From: Phymatolithon calcareum
Taxonomy: Eukaryota; Rhodophyta; Florideophyceae; Hapalidiales
Assembly: GCA_977006965.1 (NCBI GenBank)
Contig: OZ345369.1
Coordinates: forward strand, 2,170,001 to 2,234,000
Direction: 5' to 3'
DNA: 64,000 nucleotides
A program made the translations under genes and the position numbers. Within the stretch, counting starts at the first letter, position 1. Each line of letters opens with the position of its first letter. Shown in pieces: positions 9,914 through 22,193 of this stretch. Below the pieces are notes generated by a model that saw only the letters and a program-made list of their open reading frames with translations, was not told where the DNA came from and did not search any database.

Positions 9914-11029
9914 GTGTTTGTTAGAGAGATGGTGCGTTTTCGAGCTAAACGCGCTGAGCATCATGCGGAGCTTATGGGAAAGCTTGATAATATTCAAAAT
10001 GTGATGAGTTTGTTGCAGTGTTCGGCACATGGTCAGAAGGAAAAAGAGGATGCATCAGTCTTAGAGACAATTGCCCTTGTCGCACAGATAAGTCTTTCGT
10101 GATTATTTCTCTCTGTTACTGGTTCTTCGAGTGGCACCGAATCTAACGTAGCATGCGTCTTGTTGGAAGGAATACATCCGTCTTAACGCCAATCCCAGTT
10201 AAAATAGCCTGTCACTCTTTGATGGGAGATCTAATGCTCTGTGTCCTATGGTGCAGGAAGAACTAAAGTTCTCACTCGGCCTCAGTGCGCAGGATAATCT
10301 TGATGCCGAGCAGGTTAAGATTTCTTCAAGAGTTGTCCCGAAGAAGAACGATGATGCGAAGTCTCTTACTGTCCTTTCCTCTATCTTGAAAGGCTAAAGT
10401 AGAGCCCACGACGCTATGGTGCGACGTATTGTACGTTTTGGACATTCCTCGATCATCATGCTGAGACTGCAGTTAACGTACTCAACTTCACTCCTTCTTC
10501 GATTTCTTATTGCTGAAAGAGGAGTTTTTCGAAAGCCTTCCTTTAGACTACGATCTAAGAACTGGAAGTGCAGCAGGTCGAGACGCGAAATCGAAGGGAG
10601 CGGACGACTTAATTGCCAAAGCAACTCATTTCTTGGACCACTCATTCAACCGTTCCTCGATGCGAGTGTGTTACGGTGTTCGCAAAGGTGCAAGAGCGTC
10701 TGCTATTTCTGCGACGGACAAAATTTCTCCTCTCGGAGGTCTAACAAATTATCTTGCCCGGACACTTTGATATTCAGACATGGACTAAGCAAGAGAATCC
10801 GTCCGACACCTCAAATTATGAGATTAGTGTTTGTGGTTTCGCTTTGGTTCCACTGAAGGTGACTTCCGCCATACAAAGCTTCGTGATTGAGACAGATGGG
10901 GGTTCTAGGACTATGAATATGGCACATAGAAAGCCTTGGGCTAAGCAAGCAATGGTTTCCCACTTTCATGCGATGGCGACCACTTGCGAAGCACTACTAG
11001 ATGGAACTTCTGAGCAAATCTCTAGTTAA
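9914..11029 (+). pseudogene. Fragmented continuation of the unknown 9.1-kb gene
   Basis: Three short frames on the plus strand look protein-like: a coiled-coil piece (9914-10102), LKEEFFESLPLDYDL with a helical tail (10510-10770), and 10754-11029 ending AKQAMVSHFHAMATTCEALL. They are in different frames with stops between, so a broken gene or an intron-containing gene is possible. No family is recognised. Confidence 0.25.
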
Positions 11030-11340
11030 AGAAATGGACTGATGGGAAAAGTATGTTTTCACTTTGTCAGGACAGAGCTCGTTTTCAAACATTTCCAGTT
11101 ATGTGTTCTGAATCAAGGGCCTTGACAGGTTATTTCGCTGAGTTTAAAATCGTTGCCAACAAGTACATTCAGCTCTTTAACATCTTCTTGCAGCAGTTGA
11201 AGTAAACTTGTACCCTTCAACAGAGAAAAACCTCACGTTTCTCCTTTCCTCAAGATTGTCAGGAACCGATGTTATTGGTTCCGTTACGGAAAATCGGTCC
11301 GAAAAGTCGTACATTTTTAAAGCTAGTTTAATTCCTAATG

Positions 11341-14070
11341 CACGACACTTAGCGCAAGGACAAGTAAGCGGCGAATAAGTGTCTTGGGTATGCAATGTAA
11401 GATGACATCTCCTTCTTCTTCGGGATACATATCGTATGCATACGTTATGTGACCAAAAGCATCAACAACTTTGCGATTTTCAGGGTCTGGATCATCACGG
11501 CGCAGGCGCCTGACGATGCACGTTCTCAAGTTTCGTCATTTAGTCATCTTTCTTTCCACTATTGATTGTAAAACATCTTTAAGAATCTGGGGTCCATGAT
11601 GATATTCAATTGCATCGTATAGCGGACCCCTTCTGTTGATATTCTTTCCAGCGTAAGCAATTTGACGAACATCAACTTCTTGGTCTGCTCCATTCCATAC
11701 TGTGGCAAGCGTAGACGGTTCCAGCTCAATCCTTAGAATTTCTTCAGCATGCTGTACAGATTTACCTTTCAACAAATCCTGCAAGCGCAAACTCTCTTCC
11801 TATCCTCTATGGCCATCCACTTCGTTCAATTCCGGTTCATCGTACCTGGTACGGTTGTTAATGTTCGAACGAAATGGGGTTGCGAAAATGCGAACTGTTG
11901 AGATGTACTTTGACACAAAGTCCGGATTTTTATTAACATTGAAGCCCTACAGTGAACCTGCATTGCCGTCGGTAGACTGTGCAATTTGTCTGTTAACAAG
12001 GAGTTGAGGTCCAATAATTTCAAGCTTTCTGTTCGTTCCATAGTAGCTCTGTTTTGTCGCCTTGTGCATGCTTTCGTTCTCATCAGATTCACCGAGCCTT
12101 GAGCATACATACAAGAAAAGATGGTCTCCAATATGCCGCACTGTCCGATGAAGCATGGTACTTATTGGGACAGACAAAGCCTTCACAAGCATCACTCTTG
12201 CAAACTTTCAATTTGTGATGCTGTCCGAATTCCAGCACTCCGAGGTAGGTTGATACCCCTGAGCTGAATTTGCCCTTCGTTGAGATATAGAGCAGCTTGC
12301 AAAAGTATCTGACTGAAGACCCGTCAGGGCTACCCAAAAAAAAAGTTATATCTGTCTGTCCGTCGCTATCATTCCGGCATGCACTTCATTATCCGTGCTC
12401 CTAAATGGTGACACTTTTTTAAAGATACAATTGGGGGAAGGTCGAGAATCCTCCTGTTTGCGATTCGGACAATGTCAGACTTTGAAAGTGCATTCTTGTT
12501 ATACAAGGAAGTATGGAATAAGTTAAAGGCCATGTACGGAAGGAGGCTCTAAATGCCAAGATCGAGTGCATGGAGCCTGTCGTAAGCAATGGAATCATAT
12601 AGATGATATGGAGTTGTTCCAAGCCCATACATAGCGGCTAGTGCTGGAGGCAACTCCATAGCACTTATTTTTCTGAGGAACGATTTTCATCTCATGATCA
12701 GCGGGCTTGAATAGTCCTGTAAAGATGTTTCTCTCAATCGAGCTACGGCGAGCTGCCGCCATACAGTTTTTGCCGACTTTCCGAGCAATACTTGATAGAG
12801 ACGTTGAGATTTGAGTTTCAAAAACATTACTGTCAATCAGAACGTCTTCCTCAGAGTCTTCATCACTGCTCTGACGACCGATGGCATTGGTCACTTTTGT
12901 TGGCGTTAAACACAGAGAGCAATCTATATAACGTCCACTTGATTTTAAACAAAAGAACGGCCGCTCTTGCTTCTGATCGGAAACGATGCTGTTGAGAGGA
13001 AGAAAAATGAGATTCATTCCTCTTCTAATGTAGATACCCTCTTTAGAAGCGACCATTTTTTCTTTCAGTAGAACAAAAAGAAAGCGCTGAAAAAGCAGTG
13101 CGCGTTCTTCTGACATTTTCGCCTTGGAAAGAGGTACATCTGTTTCGAAAGTGGGAGCAATCCGAACCTCATGCCATTTCGTACTACGCCCTTTAACATT
13201 CACAAGTCGTTGTGGCACATTATTCGCACTTTGGGCCGCCGATTTTGCCAAGGTAATACCATCAGCATAAATGTCAAAAACTACAAGATGGGCGCTAGTA
13301 CTTATGCTGCTGCATAGGCTTTCATCAAGTTGGAGTTTAAAGGAGTTGAAAATATGCGCTCACGGCTCATGAACGAATCTTCGTAGCCCATGATAGAATG
13401 TACACCACCGGCCATGTCAATTTCCTTCCGAATGAAATCTGGAACCGATCGAAAAACTCCTGCTGTGTTCGTGCCGCATGATGTTTGAATTTTGGCAATC
13501 TGCCAATCTTGGCTTGAGACACACTTCCGTCGCACAGAGTTTACATATTCGAAAAATCTGCTTTTAGTTGGAAACTGAGCCCCAAATACACTGTTACATG
13601 CGCAATCGACTACGCCTGCCAATCTGACGTACAGTTCATAGCGTGCACCGATTTCGTTTTGCGTGTATATTCGCGAGCAACAGAAATCCAAAAGTATTTT
13701 TTCTTGTGGACAAAGCTCCTCTAGAGGTGGATTTAGCGCAGTAGCGCTCTCAACAACTGGTAATGAAGAGTCTCCGAAATTGTTGTAAACTTATACACTT
13801 CGCAAGATGTTCGTTGAAGGAAGAAGGCTGTCATAATCCGGTGAGCTATCGTCGACTGGGGGCATTTCAGAATCACTGCTTGGTTGGGAAAAAGGAGAAC
13901 CCGAGCTGCTAGACTGTGCTGAAACGTCGGGATCATTAAATCCTTGGCCACTGTGCCTCAACGCGACGTGTCGTCCAAGTTGCAGAGTGCTGGGAAACTG
14001 TTCGGCACAGTATGTACACTGCTTCATTGTGCGACCAGGTTTGGCTGATAAGTCGCCACTGCCGAGGGCA
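11341..14070 (-). pseudogene. Broken transposase-like gene with C2H2 finger (CACTA/Plavaka-like?)
   Basis: Read on the minus strand, pieces follow one another: a C2H2 finger (CTYCAEQFPSTLQLGRHVALRH, near 14030-13960), FCCSRIYTQNEIGARYELY (13691 on), FDIYADGITLAKSAAQS then WHEVRIAPTF and FCLKSSGRYIDCSLCL (about 13280-12900), YGLGTTPYHLYDSIAYDRLH then ALDLG (about 12620-12530), YLGVLEFGQHHKLKVCK and ENESMHKATKQSYYGTN (about 12270-12040), ending near 11350. An N-terminal C2H2 finger, a Cys-x2-Cys in the middle and a D-x2-H-x-LDLG block are features I associate with large CACTA/Plavaka- or KDZ-type transposases, but the family is uncertain. At least four frame changes show that it is dead. Confidence 0.45.
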
Positions 14071-14345
14071 CCGAAAGCAGCCGGAATAAAATGAAAGTAA
14101 CGAATTCCGCTCGCGGATATGTACGCGGTGATAGAAATTGCAGAGTGCAAAGAAGTGCGCTTATAAAATACAATCTCAGATGTGTGAGCAAAAAAATAAC
14201 AGTTTTTTCGAATATACTGGCCATAGCAAACCAGGTTCGCACAAGTGTCTTCTGTAACTCTCGAAACTTGGCACATGACTCTGGCTATTTCAACGCTGGA
14301 CTGCAAGAAACACTTGAGCCATTCACAGGGCGTATAATGTTTTTG

Positions 14346-15297
14346 TCATACAGAGTTTTTGTGAGACGGGAAAACTCGAAATTTAGAAATTGATTGCAAT
14401 ATTTGAAATAAAGGACTCCCATGTTCAATAATCAGTTGTGTAATGTTTGCTACAGCTCGAAAACACACAGAATGCTTTTGCAATCTGTGTCGGAAGCGGC
14501 TGCTTATGACGGAAAACTGTTTAAAGCGTCTGTTACATGTTTCGTGACGCGCGCGCGCGATGCGATGACAATTATACTGTGGTTTGTGTCTAACGTACAA
14601 CGATTTTCTCTCGCATTTTTCGTCTTTGTACGTGCCATCCGCCACCACCCTCTCGTTCTGCATTAATGCCTTCTTGAGTCCATATCTAAAAATCTTCAAA
14701 TCAGAAAAGCTGCTGCAAGGAAATGGTCCATGAGTCCACACGATTGATCCAGTTCGCAGGCATAGTCCAACTTCGTATCTCAAACCAGGTCCGTGAAATT
14801 TGTGTGAAAACCAGCGGGAGCTAAACGGTCGTGGCTCGAGGACTCGAAAATCTGTACCATCTACCGACATAAAGATGCCGGAAACTAAACCCCGTGAAAG
14901 TCGCTTATGGAAAAAAATCTGAAATCCATGGTTAGTAAGATGAAGAAACAGAACGAGGGAACGATAATGAACTAACCACTTCAAGATCAGCAATTAACTG
15001 CACAAACGTCCATGCCCAACGCCGAAACGTTTTCTCATCGGCACCCGTCAGAGAGTGATTGCACTTCTAGTTAGCGTATACTTTGAGGAATAGTAACGCC
15101 CAAAGCAAATGGCGCGGACGCGAGCCAGATGGAAGTGTAGTACCGATACGATTCAATAGAATAGCGCACACAACCGGCGTCACCCCAAAAAGAGCCTTGA
15201 AACGTTGAGCTTCACAGAAAGCAGTTAGGCCCGGTGCACATTTGGTGATAGTGCGACCGTGCTCTGAAAACGTTGAAGGCGTAAGTGGTAAGAACAT
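14346..15297 (-). pseudogene. IS4/IS5-like DDE transposase (DDE_Tnp_4 type) with one intron and one stop
   Basis: The protein reads RFKALFGVTPVVCAILL, RPRHLLWALLFLKVYAN, a TAG stop (15067-15069), then in the same frame TGADEKTFRRWAWTFVQLIA. A predicted 58-bp intron (14976-14919, GTTAGT to CAG with ACTAAC near its 3' end) joins LEV to IFFHKRLSRGLVSG. The catalytic region follows: MSVDGTDFRVLEP (first Asp), KFHGPGLRYEVGL, IVWTHGPFPC, NERVVADGTY (second Asp) and ARHETCNRRFKQF (Glu). The three acidic residues are present. The single stop makes it a pseudogene, though a recent one. No terminal repeats were found around it. Confidence 0.75.
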
Positions 15298-15299
15298 GT

Positions 15300-15862
15300 T
15301 GCCATCTTGACCAGAAAGCTACACAGAAATCAACTATAGGCTTATTTATGCGGTTTGAATGCATTGCATTCATAGCACTTCTCGTTAGAATGCCGATACT
15401 AGAGCCCTATATCAAATAAATGGAGTTCTATGTGATCATCAATTTCACTCAGGGTGTAAGGCACAATTTTGAGTTAAAAGTTCGCTTTCAAGAGCGCCAT
15501 CCTGTTCCCACACCACAATTAGGACTGTCAGAATATGTAATGAAAACGTAATTTGAGAATAGTTTTGTACAGTGGACAGCAGTGTGATAAATCCAAATCT
15601 ACAATGGCATATATGCCCTTGTAACATTTATGACATCACGTTGATTGATACTTAGCGTGAAATACCTGCAGACAGCTGGCATTTATTATTTCATTAATTT
15701 CAGTTGTTATTGATAGATAAGGTTTCAATACGCAATAATAAACATACCTTACCCTTTCGTAGTGTAATAAAGCCGTGTTCTCAATCTACGTGTACAACTG
15801 TCGAGTTAGTGCACCATTACATCCACGCACACTTTGCAAAATTCAGCAGACTGGAAACGTTT
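15300..15862. other. Non-coding gap
   Basis: AT-rich sequence with no protein-like frame and no obvious repeat. Confidence 0.4.
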
Positions 15863-15864
15863 TA

Positions 15865-16275
15865 GCGAACGTTCGCATCGTTCGAACTCTTTAAAACAAC
15901 AATCTTTTAAACCCGAATAGTAGCCATGTTCATCCTAATGGTAGTGATTAAACCGCGAATTTTTATAGAAAAGTATCCTGTCGTGTTAAATCAATATTCA
16001 AATTTTGTAGAACGAAAGCAGATCGGAAAATATTTAATGTTACACTCACCGAACTTTTAGAAAAAGACCGAATATCGCAAACTTTATCGTTGAAGTTTAG
16101 TTAATGGGTTTGCTCTGGTTTAAGTTTTTCGGTGCATGGTGGTGCAGCGTATTACTCTGTAGCAAAGTTCGTCGAGATTCTAATGTGGGGTAAAGCTGCA
16201 TTGCGTATTTCTTGAAGTAAAGTTGTAAAGAAAAAGAAAGTTCGAACGTTCGCATCCGAACGTTCGAATGTTCGC
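15865..16275. mobile_element. Candidate MITE with GCGAACGTTCG ends
   Basis: The left end reads GCGAACGTTCGCATCG followed by TTCGAACTCTTT. The reverse complement of the right end has GCGAACATTCGAACGTTCGG and then ATGCGAACGTTCGAACTTT, so the ends form a repeated, nested inverted repeat. Each side abuts a TA dinucleotide (15863-15864 and 16276-16277), as expected for Tc1/mariner-type insertions. At 411 bp with no ORF it is non-autonomous. The right end itself contains a perfect 12-bp hairpin at 16241-16268. Related GAACGTTCG sequences occur at 57052-57095 and 58845-58867. Confidence 0.5.
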
Positions 16276-16279
16276 TAAC

Positions 16280-18577
16280 CGAGTGATGTTTTCGGGCACC
16301 GATTAATACACAAGATGGTAGAAATAATTTATCCTCGATATATGCATACGTATCACGCCGCCGAACGCTGTGTGCTGGTCAATGTCATCAAAATATGCAT
16401 GCAGCTGACAGTTCAGTCTTTGCATCAAACCCTGGAGATATTGTATTTTCGACTGTAATATAGGCCAGTTGCAGTGACACTTCACTGGGGGCGCAAAAAT
16501 TGGCCAGGATCCAAAAATATGGAGTTTTCAAACTCTATCACCAGTGTTTTTGGGTCATACTTTGTCAACAGCAGTTTCAGAACTTCTGTTTTATACTTTC
16601 AGAGGTCTTCATAATGCAGTTCCGACCGGAGTTGGTTTTCTTCATTCAGCAGTGCCTTGGAACTGTAGGTTCATGAACTCAGAATTGCCGCCTGCCGCAG
16701 TTCTACTGCGAAGCAGAAAGAAAATATTTGTCAAAGTCTTTTGGATGCGCTAAAGTGCTGTGATAAGGATCTGGCTAGCCGAAGTTTAAGGCGTATCACA
16801 GAGTTTTTACTGTAGCCTCCTGCAGCTTAGCAGAATGTAATGCAAACAAATCGATGCGACCGCGGCGCCGTACACGTGCAAGTGTGATCGAGTCAACTTG
16901 GTATTTAATTTCGTGTCCGGGTCCATAGCACGGGAGCACGAAATCAACACTTTCGCACGTGCGCAAGTGGTGGAATTTGTATTACTATCAATTTCATTGC
17001 GCGCTGACGGTCCTGTCGAATAACCACACGAGGTCAAGTCCCTGAGAAGAGACAATGGCTCCAAAGAACTACCAGCTGACCTACCACACGGTCTTGAAGA
17101 ACGCCGATATCGGACCAGGCGGCGCTCGTGCATTCTAAGAATGTGTCCAAGCCGGTACCATCGTAAGTCCCCTGTTGCACATGTCTATCATCATGTGTAT
17201 TTCCACGACACATTGCGATCTTACACGAGACTTTCATAGTGCTTTAACTCCATGCATGTCCTTGATCCGAGCTTATGTGATACTGCGACTACGACCGACA
17301 CAGCCTGGGTATGTCTATTTCCATTGAATGACTTCTTTGCTTCGCGGTCTAACACTATCTTGCACTCTAACACAAAAAGCCTGTTGCACTTGTCGATCAT
17401 CATGTGTAGTTCCACGAAGTTTTCCAAACCGTTCCGTGATGCATTGCGATCTTACCCGAGACTTTTTATTGTGCTTCAGATCGCTCTTGCCCAGGACGCC
17501 CTATTTGGGATCTCGTACAAATATTCGGAATGCATTGAACTGGACACACAATATGGGACAAGCAGGCAAACTACCTGAAGAAGTTGGGCATCGTCAGTGT
17601 CATAAGCCATGTTTGTACAACGTTTACTGATTCAACGTTCTCCCCTCTATTTTTTCCAACAAGTCATGCTGTGCAAGTCGTCAATTTTCCGTTTCCTTGC
17701 ATTGTATACCAATCGCGATAGCCTCGCGCCGATTGACAATCTGGACTAATACATGCAATGTTCTTGTCGGCTCCACTAAGCGAGCTAACTTGGTGAGAAC
17801 ATGCAAGATCACCTGCTTCACGTCGCCATACTATTACTGTTTTGAGTTATTGACTCCCATCTTACGCCGAAGCAAAACTGATCCCTTAAGATGGTAATTT
17901 TTTAAAATAATAAACATTTGTGTGCTCCGTCGTTCTATTAATGTTCACGCAGATTTATTCCAACTTTCCAACCACGGAAGATTTCCTGCGTTACTCCTCG
18001 CAGTGCAGTCTATTTGATGCTCCAGGTGCAACTTTTAGGTGCCGTCCTCTCAACTGCACTACGACATCAGTGGATGCTCCTGCCACAGAAGCCTGTAAGC
18101 TCCGCTGCAGTGTCTTGCCTAAACTCCGCCAACAGAACTGACGTATGGAGTCTCAAAACCTTCTCCTTTGTGCACGCCAACAGGGATCTCTTCACGCCAT
18201 ATCCTCAAGACTTTAGTTTGTGTCATACTCAGACTGGGCCCGCAGGAATATTCACGTGGAGTTAAATCTTCATTTTTGCGCCTCCAGTGTTCAGAAAAAA
18301 TTATTCCCTCGTCAGCAAAAATGCTTTGTATTTTCTCAATTACAGACCGATTTCAGTGTGCTTGATAGCTACGAAATTTACGCTACTGTACATAATGACC
18401 TACCGCAGTAATTATTAGTATTTTTTATTTGTATTTGTTCTCTCGGCTAAGAACTATTTTCAATTAACCTTTGTTTACGAACACCTATTAAACTCTACTG
18501 CTTATTTCTCACATCTTCGAGGCGTACTTATACGCATACTTCAGCAGCATACAGTCACTATTGCCCCAACCAAGAAA
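16280..18577. other. Intergenic region with diverged direct repeats
   Basis: No convincing gene. About 17171-17235 and 17383-17475 are imperfect direct repeats (TTGCACWTGTCKATCATCAT, then GCATTGCGATCTTAC-like sequence and GAGACTTT). An ATG at 17055 opens MAPKNYQLTYHTVLKNADIG, ends after 27 codons and is followed by a GTAAGT donor, so it could be a first exon of an unknown gene. Confidence 0.35.
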
Positions 18578-19930
18578 ATGGCTCCCAGAAAAGAACCAGT
18601 AAAGCATCAGAAGCTGACGAAAAAATGCCCTGCCATTGTCAAACTGACTTCTATGTTCGAGCGTGGTGATATATCCTCAGACCATGATCCGAAGGCTGTA
18701 TACGAATCGGATCCTATTTTTTTAAGAATCAGCAACTCACACCTTTTCGAACTCGATTCAATCAGCTGAAAAAGAACTTTGATTTGCCAGGTATGCTCCA
18801 TTTTACATTTCTCTGTGAAGCGTGATCTAATTCTGACACATTTGGTGCAGACAACGATGCTGCCGATGTTGAGTTTCTTGACACAAAGGCAACAGCAGGC
18901 AGCGATGTACTGGGAAGCGCATCGAAGAAACGCCGTGTGGTTGACTTAGACACTGATGAAGAAAGCGAGGACGTTGGTGGCGGAGAGTATCTGCTGGGAC
19001 CTAAGCAATTCAAGCCGTTGTTCTTGCTAGCCGTATGGGATGAGCCGGGTAAAAAGACGAAGCGTATCTCCGTCGCCATTCTCCTACCTTCGGGTGTTGG
19101 CAAGGGTGACTGGAGCATTCGTGTAGGTACAGGTGGCGCTTTGCTTGAGCTTGTTGTATCTTGGCCTAATGCACTCATGGATGTGTTCTCACTATTCAGA
19201 AAATGGCTACCGACGGCAGATGGTGGAGCTGGCGATGGTGCTTTTCAACGAGTGCATTCTGAGTTTATTGCCTTCGAGGATGCACTCCGCAACTTGCGTC
19301 AGCACGAAACAGACATCATCGAGTCTACAGTGACTATTCCGCTACCGTTCGAGGTCGAGACGAACATTGCCGACCTTCACAACCTCGCGTTCAGAGATAG
19401 CCCAGCGCGCATTCTTTTCGTCGAGCTCAGAGGTTGTGCCGATTACTATGCCGCTGTCAACAACCAGTCAGACTTCGAGATTTATTAAATTAGATTGTTC
19501 AAATTATACCAAACTTTGTCAGAGTTTTCATTGTTTCGAGATTTCCCGCACGCCCCAACTCGGAACGCGAACGGCACGCTCCACCTTCAGCACCAATCGA
19601 CAAGCGGCGTTGGAGCTGGGTTGGAGCAGATCATGCGCTCCTTTGGAGAGGCAACTTTGTTACAGATGATCGAGGTAAGTTCTAAATAGACAATAATGAT
19701 GTTCACTCGTATTTGCTATTCATGAAATTTTTCATCGACTCTATTTGCTTTCTAAACTGTGCAATACTGGGCGGGACATCTGGACATGATCCTCGGCGAG
19801 TATTTCGGAGCCGGTGCTGAAATTGAGCTTATTGCACTCCAACGCATACTCGTGTCTAAGATGATGGACAAAGAGACTGAATATGAATGCAAAAGACTAA
19901 CTCAAACTCTCATATGGAGAGAAACTTGAC
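18578..19930 (+). pseudogene. Unknown multi-exon gene with breaks
   Basis: Exon 1 starts at 18578 (MAPRKEPVKHQKLTKK, then AIVKLTSMFERGDI and KAVYESDPIF). A run of seven T (18717-18723) shifts the frame; the frame that continues reads TPFRTRFNQLKKNFDLP into a clear GT-AG intron (18791-18850, 60 bp). Exon 2 has an acidic, NLS-like start (SKKRRVVDLDTDEESED) and FLLAVWDEPGKKTKR, VAILLPSGVGKGDWSIRVG, LVVSWPNALMDVF. A TAA (19486-19488) interrupts, but the same frame goes on to GLEQIMRSFGEATLLQMIE and a GTAAGT donor at 19675. A further frame (YWAGHLDMILGEYFGAGAEI, about 19765-19905) looks like the next exon, although its acceptor reads AA instead of AG. I do not recognise the family. A related piece lies at 6100-6009 minus, so the gene is part of a repeated family. 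Confidence 0.5.
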
Positions 19931-21240
19931 CGCGTCCCTCGCAACATCCTGCAATGCAGAGTCGAGATATTTTTACCCCCGTACATCGCCGAAATGGTAA
20001 AATACCTACTGCAATCGTCATGGGTATCCACTGTAGGTGACGCGGAAAAACGGTGGCTCCAGATCGACCTGGAAGTCCCACAAGGCTCCCCACTAAGCCC
20101 ATGTCTGTATAACATGGTCATGGATACGTTCGCGCAGGAGATGGAAAAGGCACCGCGGCAAATGTCGACGCACCCAGCAATCCTATTTGCAGACGACGTC
20201 CAACTGCAACCGACCACTCCGACGGAATGCAGTGGCTTCTTGACTCAGCGACGCGATGGGCTAGGGAAAATGGAATGAAATGGAATACGAAAAAGGGAAA
20301 AAGCGAAGTCCTCATCTACCCAGGACTATTCAAGAGAAAGATCCGCCTAGCTGATGCGGAAGTCCACGGAACAAAATGTCTGGAATAACTTGGCACTACC
20401 ATCGACAACAAGTGATTCACTGAGCACGCAACGTTAAACAGAGTCAGGAAAGCGAAGGGCGTCATTCAGGGCCTCCTGGATATAGGAATGAACGCCAAGG
20501 GCCTAACCACAACGAAAAATATTGCAATCTACAAGACACTCGTGCAATGCAGGTGGGAGTACGCCCTACACCTCACCCCATGGACGAGATCCATCCAAGC
20601 GAAAATCGACCAGGCAGAAGGGCTGTTCTACGCCCTCATTGTAGGGCTCTTCGCATTCCGCCTGCAGAACCGAATGAGATCACTATGCAAAATCATGCCC
20701 CCGGAGATAAGAAGGCTGCAATTGGGTGAACACTTCGCCCTGCGCCTAATGAAAGCGAAACAAGAAATCGAGAAAAAGCCTGATTATGAAGGCAAAGCCG
20801 AAAACCTGCGGTACGCAGAGAGAGATATTATGTACCTGACACAGTACGACCTCTTAACTGAACAAGCTGATAGAGCTGCACGCGGAATGGTCACCCCTAA
20901 GGAGGAGAGAAATCGCCTCCCTCAAGCATGGGAACAAGAAGAGGAAGGCCTAAAACGAAGAATCCCCGTGCACATGACAGAGCCTGCAAACCCGGTTATG
21001 CTACTGAAATCGCGAAAACATCTAAATGATTATTCGGACGCTTTCCCACACGCGCACCCAGGTCCTACGTAGAGAACTTTGGGGAGCTGGCGGAGAAGAG
21101 CCTAGACACACTGCAACAAAACCTCACGAGACCAAGACTAACCGTGACAGCTGAGGAAGAAACGATGCAGGCAATGAACAAATTATTGGAGTTAGAGATT
21201 ATAATGACCGAGGAGATGATTGTATGAGGAAACTTTATCG
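19915..21240 (+). mobile_element. LINE fragment: reverse transcriptase palm to C-terminus
   Basis: Begins abruptly inside RT (LDRVPRNILQC near 19925). It continues with QGSPLSPCLYNMVMD, then AILFADDVQLQ, the catalytic FADD motif (about 20190), the thumb region LVQCRWEYALHLTPWTRSIQ (20540-20610) and a charged C-terminal tail (20690-21072, on to about 21220 in another frame as ENFGELAEKSLDTL). At least two frame changes and one stop near 20385 show decay. 5' truncation is typical of LINE insertion. The upstream boundary coincides with the end of the unknown gene. Confidence 0.75.
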
Positions 21241-21548
21241 GAAAGGGAGTATAGCACACAGGAAGCTGCTCTGGCGTCGGAACTACTGGCGTTGAGGGCT
21301 TCTAAAATAAAAAACTTACCATTTCCACCCCGAATCAAGGAATGTTAGGAAAATTGAATTTTTTAATTCGAGTTTATTTAATAGCCCCACAGACTTCCGA
21401 AGATATGGGCCAAGATTCCTCTGATGTTACCTGCCTTTGTGCAGCTCACGAAACGTCCACCAGAATGGCGGACTGGAAAACTAAGGATTCAAAGTAATTC
21501 TATCTCAGTTGCTTGGGCTCGCACGCTTTTTGACTTGCCTTCTGCGAA

Positions 21549-21990
21549 TCAGTACAGGCCTTCTACGATTTCCATGCAATATATGAGTGTCTTGCTAAAT
21601 AGTAAGAGCTCATCTAGCGCCTTTTCTGCTTCCAGTCGTTTTTCTCCTTCCAGGTCGTACCCTGCTAGCGTGCGTTCAAGGGTCTCCATATGCTCTCTGG
21701 CTCTGGTGCCGAATTCTTCGGCCATACTTGTTGTTGATACCTGTGGGAATCTTCCACAGGCATACTGCAGCGCGAGTTGCCTGTGCTTCACCCTGGGGAA
21801 CTTGAGGATTGCTGGCAATTCTCTTGTCTTGTCGTATGGTATCTTTCTTTTCCACTTCGATTTTAGGCGGTCTCCTTCCCTTGCCAGAAATTTAGATCGA
21901 AGTGTTTGCGAAGACTGGTTTGTTTGGATATGCTTTACAGCTTCATCAAACGGCTCTCTGGTCTCCATCGCGGCGATATCTTTCTTCGTG
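21549..21990 (-). pseudogene. LINE C-terminal fragment, opposite orientation
   Basis: The 139-residue minus-strand frame reads DRLKSKWKRKIPYDKTRELP, AILKFPRVKHRQLALQYACG and RAREHMETLERTLAGYDLEG. Its tail parallels the C-terminus of the plus-strand LINE ending near 21.2 kb (charged, LEGEKRLEAEKALDEL against TAEEETMQAMNKLLELE), so two related LINE 3' ends lie tail to tail about 330 bp apart. It has no RT motifs of its own. The 331-residue frame on the opposite strand (21424-22419) is a shadow. Confidence 0.55.
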
Positions 21991-22193
21991 TACTGCCAGT
22001 CATGGTTTGTTTGTTTATTGCAGGTTGTTCGAATTACACAAAGTGTACATTATTCAACATCTAGGAGTCCTCTAAATGCTCCTGATATGGATCCATTCCT
22101 GTTACTCGCTTATCTGCTTCACGCTAATACTGCTGCACACCACTCCACGGCGACATCCGTGTGCCCTTTGCGGAACGATAATTCAATTCTTGC

